DNA of 64,000 bases, taken from positions 62,001 to 126,000 of the forward strand of contig SHVE01000002.1 in NCBI GenBank assembly GCA_009694365.1, read 5' to 3'. The translations under genes were made by a program, and so were the position numbers. The notes below the pieces were generated by a model. That model was not told the DNA's origin, ran no database searches, and was given only the letters and a program-made list of their open reading frames with translations. How positions within the stretch are numbered: the stretch's first letter is position 1; each line of letters opens with the position of its first letter. This DNA is from Thermoleophilia bacterium. GTDB lineage: Bacteria > Actinomycetota > Thermoleophilia > Miltoncostaeales > Miltoncostaeaceae. Positions 35,081 to 43,432 of the stretch are shown here, one piece after another.

Positions 35081-36475
35081 ATGTCCTTCGATCTGAAATC
35101 ACTGGTCGCCGACCGGATTGGCGAGAACTACGAACTGCACGAGCGGTACGTCAATCCGACACTCGTCGACGTGTTCCGCACCATCGGCTTCGACCGCGTG
35201 TACACCCGGGGCGAGGGCGCGTATCTCTGGGACGACGCCGGTGAGCGATACCTCGACATGCTCGGTGGATTCGGGGTGGCGGCGGTGGGGCGTAACAACC
35301 CCGTGGTGGCCGGTGCCATCCGCGACGTGCTCGACATGGACCTGCCCAACATGGTGCAGATGGACTGCGCCCTGCTCTCGGGGCTCTTGGCCGAAGCCCT
35401 CGTCGCACGCACTCCGCCCCACCTCGACGCCGTGTACTTCTGCAACTCCGGTACCGAGTCGGTGGAAGCCGCTCTCAAGTTCGCGCGGGCGGCCACGGGC
35501 CGCGACCGGTTTGTGCACTTCGCGGGTGGCTGGCACGGACTGACCCTCGGCGCGTTGTCGACCATGGGGTCGAACGACTTCCGCGAGGGTTTCGGCGACC
35601 TGCTGCCGGGGGATGAGGTAGCGGTGGGTGACCTCGCGGCGCTCACGGCGATCCTCGGCCGCGAGCAGACGGCCGCGGTGATCGTGGAGTGCATCCCCAG
35701 TCACAGCGTGCGCATGCCCCCCGAGGGCTTCCTGCGCGACGTGCAGGACCTCTGCCGGGCACATGGCACGCTGCTCATTTGCGACGAGGTCGCCACGGGC
35801 TACGGGCGCACGGGCCGGATGTTCGCGTTCGAGCACTTCGGGCTCGAGCCCGACATCATCAGCACCAGCAAGGCGCTCTCGGGTGGCGCCGTGCCGGTGG
35901 CCGCAATGATCTGTCGGCGAGAGATCTACTCGGCGGTATTCAATCGTATGGACCGCTGCTGGGTGCACTCGTCGAGCTTCGGCCGTAACAACCTGGCCAT
36001 GGCCGCCGGCCTCGCCACCCTCGCCGTGCTCGACGAGTCCGATCTGGTAGCCCGCAGCGCCACCATGGGTGCCAGGCTGGTAGACGGCATCAACGGGTTA
36101 TGCGAACGTCACGACGTACTCAAGGAAGCCCGTGGCGTCGGGTGCCTTGTGGCCATCGAGTTACAAGCGCCCTCCCGGGCCACCCGTCGGATGGCCTACG
36201 ACGCCGTCCACGCCATGAACCCGGGCATCTTCCCCCAGATGGTGGTCATGCCCCTGCTGGACCGGCACCACATCCTCACTCAGGTAACGGGCAGCCACGC
36301 TCCGATCATTCGTCTCATGCCCCCCTTCGTCATCACCGACTCCGACGTCCGCTGGTTCGTGGACGCCCTCGACGACGTGCTCGGCAGGGTGCACCGCGTG
36401 ACGGGTCCCATGCTCGGAATGGGCATGAACGCGGCTCGGGCGCGCATCCGGAGTGCCCGGCGCGAGCGCACGTAG
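35081..36475 (+). CDS. Class III (ornithine-type) aminotransferase
   Basis: A 464-residue fold-type I PLP enzyme. It has YFCNSGTESVEAALKFARAA near residue 122, the pyridoxal-stacking GGWHGLTLG near 150, the CDEVATGYGRTG region near 235 and the PLP lysine at 264 in STSKALSGG. The extended N-terminus (ELHERYVNPTLVDVFRTIGF) is shared, from memory, with a branch that includes the hopanoid aminotransferase HpnO; with hpnB in the window this is possible but unproven. ATG at 35081 has GGAGG at good distance. Confidence 0.85.
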   Translation: MSFDLKSLVADRIGENYELHERYVNPTLVDVFRTIGFDRVYTRGEGAYLWDDAGERYLDMLGGFGVAAVGRNNPVVAGAIRDVLDMDLPNMVQMDCALLSGLLAEALVARTPPHLDAVYFCNSGTESVEAALKFARAATGRDRFVHFAGGWHGLTLGALSTMGSNDFREGFGDLLPGDEVAVGDLAALTAILGREQTAAVIVECIPSHSVRMPPEGFLRDVQDLCRAHGTLLICDEVATGYGRTGRMFAFEHFGLEPDIISTSKALSGGAVPVAAMICRREIYSAVFNRMDRCWVHSSSFGRNNLAMAAGLATLAVLDESDLVARSATMGARLVDGINGLCERHDVLKEARGVGCLVAIELQAPSRATRRMAYDAVHAMNPGIFPQMVVMPLLDRHHILTQVTGSHAPIIRLMPPFVITDSDVRWFVDALDDVLGRVHRVTGPMLGMGMNAARARIRSARRERT

Positions 36476-36718
36476 AGAGCCACACCGCGCGCGCGTCGCG
36501 GCCCCACCGGTGGCACGCAGATGCCCAGGACCACCTCAGGCTCGATGGGTTCCGTCCCCGCCCCGCGCACGAACGGGCGCCGCGCGACGACAGTTGGTGG
36601 CGAGCCCCATCGCAACCGTTACCCGCGCTCGTCCCCGTGGTCGGTGCGTTCGCAGGTTCCGTCAATCGTGACAATGCCGGTCACCTCCGCCGCCACATGT
36701 CTGCCTGGCGCCACCCAC

Positions 36719-36731
36719 GCTGTCTGACACC
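36719..36731. repeat. GGTGTCAGACACC-type palindrome copy
   Basis: GCTGTCTGACACC; on the opposite strand 12 of 13 bases match the copy at 25906-25918. Confidence 0.55.
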
Positions 36732-36800
36732 GGTGCCCACCACCGGCATGGCCCGCTATACGACGCACTCCACGCGCGGCCCCGGAAACGACTCACGATG

Positions 36801-36812
36801 ACGTGATCACGT
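36801..36812. promoter_or_regulatory. Perfect 12-nt palindrome ACGTGATCACGT, possible operator
   Basis: A perfect inverted repeat located 53 nt upstream of the -10 box of the methyltransferase gene. No regulator gene is next to it. Confidence 0.3.
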
Positions 36813-36864
36813 GTGTGTGAGCGCGGGCACCAACCGACCGCTGGCCCGCCTCGGCTCCGGCGGG

Positions 36865-36870
36865 TACCCT
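36865..36870 (+). promoter_or_regulatory. -10 box TACCCT of methyltransferase gene, leaderless type
   Basis: TACCCT ends 7 nt before the GTG at 36878. Confidence 0.5.
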
Positions 36871-36877
36871 CGCCGTC

Positions 36878-37690
36878 GTGCCGTCGCCCCTCAACAACCC
36901 CGCCGACAGCTTCGACCGCAGCGCGGTGGCCTACGACCTGCTCGTTGCACCCAACCGCGCCGGGTCGCGCCGACTCATCGCCGCTCTGCCCGAGGAAGAG
37001 TTCCCCAACCTGCTCGATGTGGGGTGCGGAACTGGGTTCGCGGCCCTTGAGGCCATCGAACGCCGGGGCGTGCGTCACCTCGTCGGAGTCGACACGTCGC
37101 AGGGGATGCTCGACGTCCTCCGTGAGCGGCTGGGAGCGCACCCGGACGTCCGCGCCGACCTTCGCGCCCGTGACGTGCTCGACATGGGCGTGGACGACGG
37201 GTGGGCCGATCTGGTGCTGTCCACCATGGCGCTGCACTGGTTCACCGATCGTCCGGCCGCCATCGCCGCGATGGGTCGCGCACTCCGGCCCGGAGGGGTG
37301 CTCGGAATCCTCGCTCCCGGGGAACGACACGATTCCCCCACGGTGGATGTGATCCGGGCCACCGGTGACCGACATCTCGGTCGTCTGGCCGACTCGATCG
37401 TGAACAACGAGATTCCGGTGGAGATGATCACGGCGATGGTCGAGGCGGCCGGCCTCGAGCCCATCGACATCTGGAGCGAGACCCGTCACCGCGTAGTCGC
37501 TGCCGGGACCCTGGCCGATCGCATGGAGGCCGTGGCCACCCATCTGTGGTCCGACCTGCCGGATGACGAGCAGCACGACCTCCTCCGGCGCATGCGCGAG
37601 GTGTTCACCGCTGCGGCCGACGCGGACGGCATGTACCGCTACCGCTTCGTCAAGACCTTCGCCGTGGCCCGCCGGTCGCCGGTCGCCTAA
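36878..37690 (+). CDS. SAM-dependent methyltransferase (BioC-like class I)
   Basis: A 270-residue class I methyltransferase. The glycine-rich SAM motif LDVGCGTG is at about residues 46-53, the acidic motif VGVDTSQGML near 72, and WADLVLSTMALHWFTD near 108, where BioC-type enzymes have a similar HW pair; GRALRPGGVLGILAPGE follows. The N-terminus (NPADSFDRSAVAYD) also resembles BioC. No biotin gene is nearby, so the substrate is open. It ends convergent and overlapping with the acyl-CoA dehydrogenase gene. Confidence 0.8.
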   Translation: MPSPLNNPADSFDRSAVAYDLLVAPNRAGSRRLIAALPEEEFPNLLDVGCGTGFAALEAIERRGVRHLVGVDTSQGMLDVLRERLGAHPDVRADLRARDVLDMGVDDGWADLVLSTMALHWFTDRPAAIAAMGRALRPGGVLGILAPGERHDSPTVDVIRATGDRHLGRLADSIVNNEIPVEMITAMVEAAGLEPIDIWSETRHRVVAAGTLADRMEAVATHLWSDLPDDEQHDLLRRMREVFTAAADADGMYRYRFVKTFAVARRSPVA

Positions 37691-38832
37691 CGGGCGGCGT
37701 CACCGAACAGGTCGCGTGCGATCACCATCCGCTGGATCTGGCTGGTGCCCTCATAGATCTCGGTGATCTTGGCGTCACGGTAATAGCGCTCCGCGTCGTA
37801 TTCGGCGGAGTATCCGTAGCCACCGAGCGTCTGGACGGCAGTGTCCGCCGCCTTCACCGCGACCGATGACGCGAACAACTTGGCCTTGGCACCGGCCGCG
37901 CCGTGGGGCTGGTTGGCGTCGCGGAGCGCGGCCGCATGCAGCGTGAGCAATCGGGCGGCGTCGAGCTGCGCGGCGACATCGGCGATGGGGAACTGCACAC
38001 CTTGGAACCGCGCGATGGGCCCTCCGAACGCGTGGCGGTTGGTGGCGTAGGTGACCGCCAGATCGAGCGCCGCCTGGGCGATTCCGCACGCCTGAGCGGC
38101 CACCGTGATCCGCCCACCGTCGAGCGTGGCCAGGGCGAGCGTGAGGCCCTCGCCCTCGGCACCCAGCATGGCGGCGCCGGACACGGTCAGTCCGTCGAAG
38201 GCCAGCCCGACCGTGGAGGAACTGTGCAGGCCGAGTTTCGGGATCTCGCGACCCACGTGGAGTCCCGGAGCCGACCCGGTGACGAACGCGCTCACGCCGT
38301 GCGCACCCTCACCCCCGGTGCGAGCGAAGATGATGAAGACGTCGGCGACGCCTCCGTTGGTGATCCACTGTTTGGCCCCGTCGATCCGCCAGCCCCCGTC
38401 CACGGCGGTGGCGCGTGTGCGGAGCGCCTGGGTGTCCGATCCGGCATCGGGCTCGGTGAGGGCGTAGCACCCGAGCACCTCGCCACTGGCCAGGCGGGGA
38501 AGCCACCCCTCCTTCTGCTCATCGGTGCCGACGCGGAGGAGCGGCGATGCCACGAGGCCGCTCTGCACGACGATGGACACGCTGGTGCCGGCGTCAGCGC
38601 GCGCGATCTCCTCGACGATAAGGCAGAGAGAGGTGGCATCGAGTCCGGGGCCGCCGTACTGCTCAGGGATGGTGGGCGCGAGCAGTCCGAGTTCGCCCAT
38701 GCGAGCGATGGTGTCTAGGGGAACGTGGTGTCGCGCATTCCAGTCGGCCGCGTGCGGCGCCACCTCATTGGTGGCGAACTCACGAGCGAGGGCCTGAACA
38801 ACCCGGTGGTCGGGGGTGAGGCCGGCTGACAT
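37687..38832 (-). CDS. Acyl-CoA dehydrogenase
   Basis: A 381-residue FAD flavoprotein that introduces a double bond into acyl-CoA. It has the N-terminal helical domain, the FAD/substrate signature YALTEPDAGSD near residue 133, KQWITNGG near 167, TLGGYGYSAEYDAERYYRD near 340 and the catalytic Glu in IYEGTSQIQRMV near 362. The fatty acyl or branched-chain substrate cannot be told from the sequence alone. The ATG at 38832 overlaps the stop of a small upstream frame (ATGA). Confidence 0.93.
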   Translation of the reverse strand: MSAGLTPDHRVVQALAREFATNEVAPHAADWNARHHVPLDTIARMGELGLLAPTIPEQYGGPGLDATSLCLIVEEIARADAGTSVSIVVQSGLVASPLLRVGTDEQKEGWLPRLASGEVLGCYALTEPDAGSDTQALRTRATAVDGGWRIDGAKQWITNGGVADVFIIFARTGGEGAHGVSAFVTGSAPGLHVGREIPKLGLHSSSTVGLAFDGLTVSGAAMLGAEGEGLTLALATLDGGRITVAAQACGIAQAALDLAVTYATNRHAFGGPIARFQGVQFPIADVAAQLDAARLLTLHAAALRDANQPHGAAGAKAKLFASSVAVKAADTAVQTLGGYGYSAEYDAERYYRDAKITEIYEGTSQIQRMVIARDLFGDAAR

Positions 38833-38951
38833 CAGGCGACCGTCTCGGGGTTGGGGTCGCCCACGATGGGGGCCACCCGCGCCCGGCCGGGCGTGACGGC
38901 ACGCAACGAGTCGGCGAGGGCGACGTCTGCGGCGGGGTTTGGGCGTGGCAT
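38832..38951 (-). CDS. Small 39-residue protein coupled to acyl-CoA dehydrogenase
   Basis: ATG at 38951 is preceded by GGAG 5 nt upstream and the frame ends at 38832, its TGA overlapping the dehydrogenase ATG. The product (PRPNPAADVALADSLRAVTP, ending VGDPNPETVA) has no cysteine and no membrane segment. It could be a real small protein or a leader used for translational coupling. No family recognised. Confidence 0.4.
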   Translation of the reverse strand: MPRPNPAADVALADSLRAVTPGRARVAPIVGDPNPETVA

Positions 38952-39033
38952 GTCACTCCGGGACGACGTTGCGGGGTGACATCCAGTCTACGGTCATCGG
39001 GCCGATGTCCTCCCTGCATGGCAGATTCCGCCC

Positions 39034-39393
39034 ATGGGAAAATTTCGTGAATTCGTACCGATCGCCATCAGTGTCGTCATCATCGCACTCTGCGCTCTTG
39101 TCCCCTTCGCGGTGGGGCGTGGCAACGACGGCGTCGGTCAGGTCCGCGCGACCGCGGTCGCGCTGGCCGCGATCAACATGGAGGGCCAGATCCTCCAGGG
39201 CCGGGCGCAACTCGATCAGCAGGCGCTGACCGACGCGATCGTCGTCGCAGCGAAGGACGGTGTGCCACTGACAGACATCGCCAAAGCCATCGCACCGCTG
39301 CTCAGCATCCCCGAGGACAACGCGCTTCAGGGCGTGCAGTCACTCATCGCCCAGGCCGCGGCGACCGATCTTGGTGGAGTGCCAACGCCGTAG
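39034..39393 (+). CDS. Small membrane-anchored or secreted protein, function unknown
   Basis: A 119-residue protein with one N-terminal hydrophobic helix (VPIAISVVIIALCALVPFAV) and a mostly helical remainder rich in Ala, Gln and Ile. It contains no cysteine motif at the cleavage region, so it is probably anchored or exported by a plain signal. ATG at 39034; upstream ribosome site is weak. A strong hairpin follows. No family recognised. Confidence 0.7.
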   Translation: MGKFREFVPIAISVVIIALCALVPFAVGRGNDGVGQVRATAVALAAINMEGQILQGRAQLDQQALTDAIVVAAKDGVPLTDIAKAIAPLLSIPEDNALQGVQSLIAQAAATDLGGVPTP

Positions 39394-39409
39394 TTGCCGG
39401 GTCGGTACT

Positions 39410-39443
39410 CGTGGGGCATGCCGGAGGGTCGGCATGCCCCACG
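39410..39443 (+). terminator. Hairpin terminator, 13-bp stem
   Basis: CGTGGGGCATGCC pairs perfectly with GGCATGCCCCACG across an 8-nt loop, 17 nt after the stop of the gene at 39034. Confidence 0.7.
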
Positions 39444-39482
39444 TCGTTCCGGCTCCCGGCGGTCACACGCGGTGGCTCGAAC

Positions 39483-39508
39483 CGCCGCACCCCGACCGGG
39501 GTGCGGCG
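39483..39508. terminator. Second hairpin, 11-bp stem with GACC loop
   Basis: CGCCGCACCCC pairs perfectly with GGGGTGCGGCG around GACC. Between convergent genes it could serve either strand. Confidence 0.55.
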
Positions 39509-39698
39509 CGGACGTGCCCCGGGAGTGGTCGCCATGGAGGTCCGATCGGCCGCCGACGGGTTGTGTCGTTCGGCCCATGGTCGAACGCGGCGTCACCGAG
39601 CCGATGGCACACGAGCCGTCGCGGCCGGTAACCGGGCGATCTGCCGAGGGGGCCGCAGGGACCCCCTCGGATTCGCCCCTGTGCCCCTGCGCCCCGCC

Positions 39699-41045
39699 CT
39701 ACGCGCGCGGCGGTTTACCCTCGTGGTCGCACAGCTCCGGGTGCCAGCGGTGGAAGTGGTTCGTGTGCTGGTCCGACAGCGACCCGTCGGGGTAGTACTG
39801 CTCGTAGAAGTCCGGATCCACGTGCTGCGCTTGCGTGGTGAGCCGCTGGAACATCGAGTCGATGTACACCGGAAACCGGCCGTAGGTGTCGTATGCGTAC
39901 TGGCAGTAGGCCTTGACCATCGCCACGGTCTCGTCGTGGGGTCGAGGGATGGCGTTGACGAACGTCTCGTTCTGCTGAGGGGTCTTGTACGGCTTGGCGA
40001 CATCCTCGTCCATCGCCGACCACTTCATGGCCATGAAAGCGTCGACCGCCTCGTGCATGTCGCCGTAGTACGGGGGCACGTAGGCCTCGAAGCACCCGTC
40101 GCGGCCCACCGCGTAGCTGGTGCCCTTGTTGTCTTCGTTGAAGCGGAATCCGAGGCCCGGAACGTCGCCACCGCCCATGACGAACTTGGGGAGGTACCCG
40201 GTGAACGTCCAGCCACCGAGCCCGAGGGCCTGCATCGCCAGGTTCATGTTCTGGCAGATGAAGCCCTGCTCCACGACCATCATGGACATGATGCGCATCT
40301 CGAGATCGGTGATGCTCATGCGCACGGCCGGGTTGATACGGCCGGAGTCGATCCACGTCTGGAGCCCAGCCGATCGACCACCGTGCTGGTCGTCCACGAT
40401 GTTGAACGCGTACGACCGCGCCAGATAGATGAAGAGCACGTTGATGTACTCCATCGTCATGTTCGTGACCGGCACGAACAGGCTGGTGCCCGGCTTGTTG
40501 GCGTTCCAGTGGTTGAAATCGAACAGGCCCGGGAGCTCGGTGGGGAGCTGGGCACGGCCCTCGTGCAGGCGTACCTTGGCGCGCCGGAACAAATCCACCA
40601 GATAGTCAGCCTGGTCCGCCATCGTGTGGCCCGAGAGCGTGGACACCTCACCGGGCTCGGGCACCATCTTGAAGATGTCGAGCCACCACAGGCCGTCGTC
40701 ATTGGTCCAAAAGAGCTCCGTGCCGTGGTTTGAGCAGGCCGACGGCCAGGTGCGGTTGGTCCACTGCACGAGCGTGCTCATGCCGCGGTGCGGATCGAGG
40801 TCGGCCAAAGCCAAGCCGTTGAGCCCGGTACCCGCCATCACAAGGAGAGCCTCCTCCAACTCCGAGAGCGGAACGGGCATGTAGGGGGAGGAGTACTCGA
40901 TGACATCGGACTCGACCGTCATCCCGAGCGCCACGCGGCGTGATTTCCGATCGAACACCGACTGGAAGTACGGATAGCTCAGAGCGTCCGTCAGGCCCAG
41001 CGGCGCGCCGGCGACAATCCCGAGGGGGTCGGCTTCCGTAGTCAT
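39699..41045 (-). CDS. Unknown 448-residue protein, distantly nitroreductase-like
   Basis: I do not recognise a defined family. The N-terminal part (YFQSVFDRKSRRVALGM, then PVPLSELEEALLVMAGTG) follows the order of an FMN nitroreductase: paired arginines, a proline-led helix, then an active-site loop. The middle is rich in Trp, Asn and Met (WPSACSNHGTELFWTNDDG, then DGLWWLDIFKM). No signal peptide or membrane helix is present. AGGAG lies 9 nt before the ATG at 41045. It is downstream of, and probably cotranscribed with, the nitroreductase-family gene at 41269, which suggests a two-component redox enzyme. Confidence 0.75.
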   Translation of the reverse strand: MTTEADPLGIVAGAPLGLTDALSYPYFQSVFDRKSRRVALGMTVESDVIEYSSPYMPVPLSELEEALLVMAGTGLNGLALADLDPHRGMSTLVQWTNRTWPSACSNHGTELFWTNDDGLWWLDIFKMVPEPGEVSTLSGHTMADQADYLVDLFRRAKVRLHEGRAQLPTELPGLFDFNHWNANKPGTSLFVPVTNMTMEYINVLFIYLARSYAFNIVDDQHGGRSAGLQTWIDSGRINPAVRMSITDLEMRIMSMMVVEQGFICQNMNLAMQALGLGGWTFTGYLPKFVMGGGDVPGLGFRFNEDNKGTSYAVGRDGCFEAYVPPYYGDMHEAVDAFMAMKWSAMDEDVAKPYKTPQQNETFVNAIPRPHDETVAMVKAYCQYAYDTYGRFPVYIDSMFQRLTTQAQHVDPDFYEQYYPDGSLSDQHTNHFHRWHPELCDHEGKPPRA

Positions 41046-41268
41046 CGTGCGTGTCTCCTTGGCCGTTCGAGGAAGGACCGGTACGCGTGCGTTCCGAATG
41101 ATGCAGACGATAGGACGCCGCGCCGCGCGATGCCGTCCTTCGGTGCGCCGCCGCCGCCGTGATCAACGGCGCCCGCCGCGCACGGTGAGGGTCGTCGCAC
41201 GGGACCCGTCGCGGCGTTCCGTGCGACGGAGCGCGGCCCCGGCGCGTCCATCCGATCCCGCCGCCGAG

Positions 41269-42288
41269 CTAGCCCGTCGGCAGAAACTTGGCCGCGTCGA
41301 TGCCGTGCTCAACCATGAGCGTGGTGAACGTCTCCTTCATCTCCTGCGGGTACTCCGGAAGATCCTCGGTGGCCAGTACCTCGGCGGCCTTCTCGCGGAT
41401 ACGGGGGCCGAAGTCCCAGTCGTCATCACTCATGAGGCGCTCGATCTCGGACGCCGGGAAGTAGAGCATCCCGGGGTCGCGGCCATGCATCTCGGCGATG
41501 CGCGCGATCTCGTCGAAGCGACCAGGGAGTGGGGCCTGATCCTGAATGAGTCCCTTTTCGCGCAGCATCTGCTCGGTGGACGGGTCACAGGTGTACGGCC
41601 GGCCGAGCGCGTTGTCGTGGAAGAGGCGCTCAAACTTGAGGCGGGGGCGTTGGCCCCCGGCATCCGCGCTCTCGAGCGGGTATCCCACAGCGTGGCCCCA
41701 CGTGAACCGGTAGTGCGGGGGCAGGTCGAAGGCCTTCTCTACGCCGCCCGGCTTGCGACCGAACGCAATGAGGATGTTGCCCACGCCGAGGCCCACGCCG
41801 GCGGCAATGGCGTTGGCCACGGCCTGACCGCTCTCAAACCGCAGCAGGGTCTCAGTGCGCTCGCGCGGGAAGCTCATGAGGCGCGGGATCGTCTGGGTCA
41901 TCGAGAACTCGTAGTTCCACCCGTGGTACTTGGTGGCGGCGCCCGAGAGGCTGAGGCTGGAGATGCCGTCGATCGCGCGGCCGTACCACGCGTTGAGGTT
42001 GGTGAGCCAGAGGATGATGTGAGACGCGTGGTTGATGATCTGCACGTTGAAGCCCGACACGCACTCCTCGAGCTCATCCCAGAGGTCGCACTCGTCGCGA
42101 CGGACGACGATCGCCTCGGTCGCGTTGATGTTCCCTTGGCACGACGAGAAGCGTGCAGCCTGAAGCATGGACTCAATCTTCCACCGCTCGACCTCGCGGG
42201 ACTGGTCGAAATACCGGATGCTTCGACGGTTGCCGAGTGCCGTGAGGATCGGTACGTCGGGAATCTGATCGGCGGCCGGAGTGGACAT
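41269..42288 (-). CDS. Nitroreductase-superfamily protein, long form
   Basis: A 339-residue protein whose N-terminal 200 residues show the nitroreductase order: NRRSIRYFDQSREVERWKIE near residue 20, AARFSSCQGNINATEAIVV near 45, and VANAIAAGVGLGVGN near 165 followed by HAVGYPLE. This implies FMN binding. The C-terminal 130 residues (from about 210) are an unrecognised extension with charged helices. The ATG at 42288 has GGAAGGG 7 nt upstream. The next gene leftwards (39699-41045) probably belongs to the same transcript; the substrate is unknown. Confidence 0.75.
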   Translation of the reverse strand: MSTPAADQIPDVPILTALGNRRSIRYFDQSREVERWKIESMLQAARFSSCQGNINATEAIVVRRDECDLWDELEECVSGFNVQIINHASHIILWLTNLNAWYGRAIDGISSLSLSGAATKYHGWNYEFSMTQTIPRLMSFPRERTETLLRFESGQAVANAIAAGVGLGVGNILIAFGRKPGGVEKAFDLPPHYRFTWGHAVGYPLESADAGGQRPRLKFERLFHDNALGRPYTCDPSTEQMLREKGLIQDQAPLPGRFDEIARIAEMHGRDPGMLYFPASEIERLMSDDDWDFGPRIREKAAEVLATEDLPEYPQEMKETFTTLMVEHGIDAAKFLPTG

Positions 42289-42447
42289 CGGCGGACCCTT
42301 CCGGGTAGATGGGGGCCGGTTACGTGAGTGGAGCACCGGCGCGAGCGTCATCAGGCTACAACGGCGGCGGCGGGCGGCGACGGGCTGGTGCTGATCGCGC
42401 TCGTGGTCCGACCTCGTGGGTCACCGGTCACGACCCCGTGGCGGCAT

Positions 42448-42460
42448 GGTGTCTGACACG
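42448..42460. repeat. GGTGTCAGACACC-type palindrome copy
   Basis: GGTGTCTGACACG, 12 of 13 bases matching the reverse complement of the copy at 25906-25918. Confidence 0.55.
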
Positions 42461-42636
42461 TAACAATCCGGGCCCGCAGTACCTCCCTGCGGCGCACGGC
42501 ACCGGGGGGGCGGCCCTTACGAGATATCCGGCGGTGTCGACCATCGATCAACCCTGTGCCCGGGTATCGGCAGTGGCGACACGTGACGGAGACCACTTCG
42601 GGAACCCCGGCCCCACCTGTCGTGGGAGGTTCCCGG

Positions 42637-42642
42637 TACCCT
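42637..42642 (+). promoter_or_regulatory. -10 box TACCCT of SGNH hydrolase gene, leaderless type
   Basis: TACCCT ends 6 nt before the GTG at 42649. Confidence 0.5.
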
Positions 42643-42648
42643 TGAGGC

Positions 42649-43284
42649 GTGACCGGTCTCCGCGCTGTCCCTCCCTCCGTGCGTCGCACCACGCGGGGAC
42701 TCGTGACCGCGGGCCTCGCCATCACCGTCATCACCGCACCGATGGCGGTCGGCGTCAGCGCGCAGTGGGCCAACCAACCCAAGTGCACGGCGCGCCACCC
42801 CGGAATCGCCGTGGGCGACTCCATCCTCGAGGACGTCGCCACGTACTCGGGTGCCTCTCTGAAGAGACTCCTCGGTGGCAGCAAAGCGGTGGTGGATGGG
42901 AAGATCAATCGTCAATTCTCCGATGGTCTCTACCTCACACGGGGGTACTTGGCCAGCCGCACGCCGTGCGCCGTGGTGCTCGTGCTTGGCACCAACGGTC
43001 CGGTCACCCCGTCGCAGTGGAGGCAGATGATGAACGCCGTCAGGACCGTGCCACGGGTGGTGGTGGTCAACACTTGGACCCCCACAAGTGACGGGACGTG
43101 GATCCAGCAGATCAATTCCCAGATCACCGCATTGGCGTCGAAGTACCGGAACGTGCGGGTTGCCGACTGGTACCGGATCGCAGTGAACCGTTCGAGCATC
43201 TTGGAGTCAGACAACATCCATCCCAACCCCACCGGGGCCAAGGTGTTCGTCAACACCATCCAGAGCGTGCTCGGCGCAAAATAA
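42649..43284 (+). CDS. Secreted SGNH-fold hydrolase (OatA/acyltransferase-3 C-terminal-domain type)
   Basis: A 211-residue exported protein. A basic N-terminus and hydrophobic segment (GLVTAGLAITVITAPMAVG) form a signal peptide or anchor. The SGNH blocks are in order: GDSILED near residue 57 (nucleophile Ser), VLGTNGPV near 110 (Gly and Asn), and DNIHPNPTGAKVF near 190 (Asp and His). This pattern is found in extracellular domains of cell-wall or polysaccharide O-acetyltransferases; here it stands alone without the membrane acyltransferase part. Confidence 0.82.
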   Translation: MTGLRAVPPSVRRTTRGLVTAGLAITVITAPMAVGVSAQWANQPKCTARHPGIAVGDSILEDVATYSGASLKRLLGGSKAVVDGKINRQFSDGLYLTRGYLASRTPCAVVLVLGTNGPVTPSQWRQMMNAVRTVPRVVVVNTWTPTSDGTWIQQINSQITALASKYRNVRVADWYRIAVNRSSILESDNIHPNPTGAKVFVNTIQSVLGAK

Positions 43285-43322
43285 CCACGGCCAGCGGTGA
43301 GGGAGACCCCCCAGTCCGCCCC

Positions 43323-43432
43323 CTCGCTACGGTTGTCGTGGTCGGAGTCGCTGCAGGTGGGCCCACGACCAGTACGGGTCGGACTCGATAAGTGCGCTCG
43401 CCACGGTCGTCGTGGTCGGAGTCGCTGCAGGT
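43323..43432. repeat. Two 36-nt direct repeats, 74-nt period
   Basis: Positions 43323-43358 and 43397-43432 match at 34 of 36 bases (core GTCGTGGTCGGAGTCGCTGC). The DNA between copies is not repeated elsewhere in the window. Origin unknown; possibly the remains of a tandem duplication. Confidence 0.7.

Larger units (their letters stand above)
36476..36877. other. Gap with two palindromes upstream of methyltransferase
   Basis: No gene is supported in about 400 nt. It contains a near-perfect copy of the 13-nt palindrome family (36719-36731), a perfect 12-nt palindrome ACGTGATCACGT (36801-36812), and the methyltransferase -10 box at the right end. Confidence 0.5.
39394..39698. other. Convergent gap with two hairpins
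   Basis: About 305 nt between convergent genes. Two strong hairpins (39410-39443, 39483-39508) fill the left part. The rest holds no supported gene. Confidence 0.55.
42289..42648. other. Divergent gap with palindrome copy
   Basis: About 360 nt between divergent genes. Contains a copy of the 13-nt palindrome (42448-42460) and the -10 box of the SGNH hydrolase gene. No gene is supported. Confidence 0.5.
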
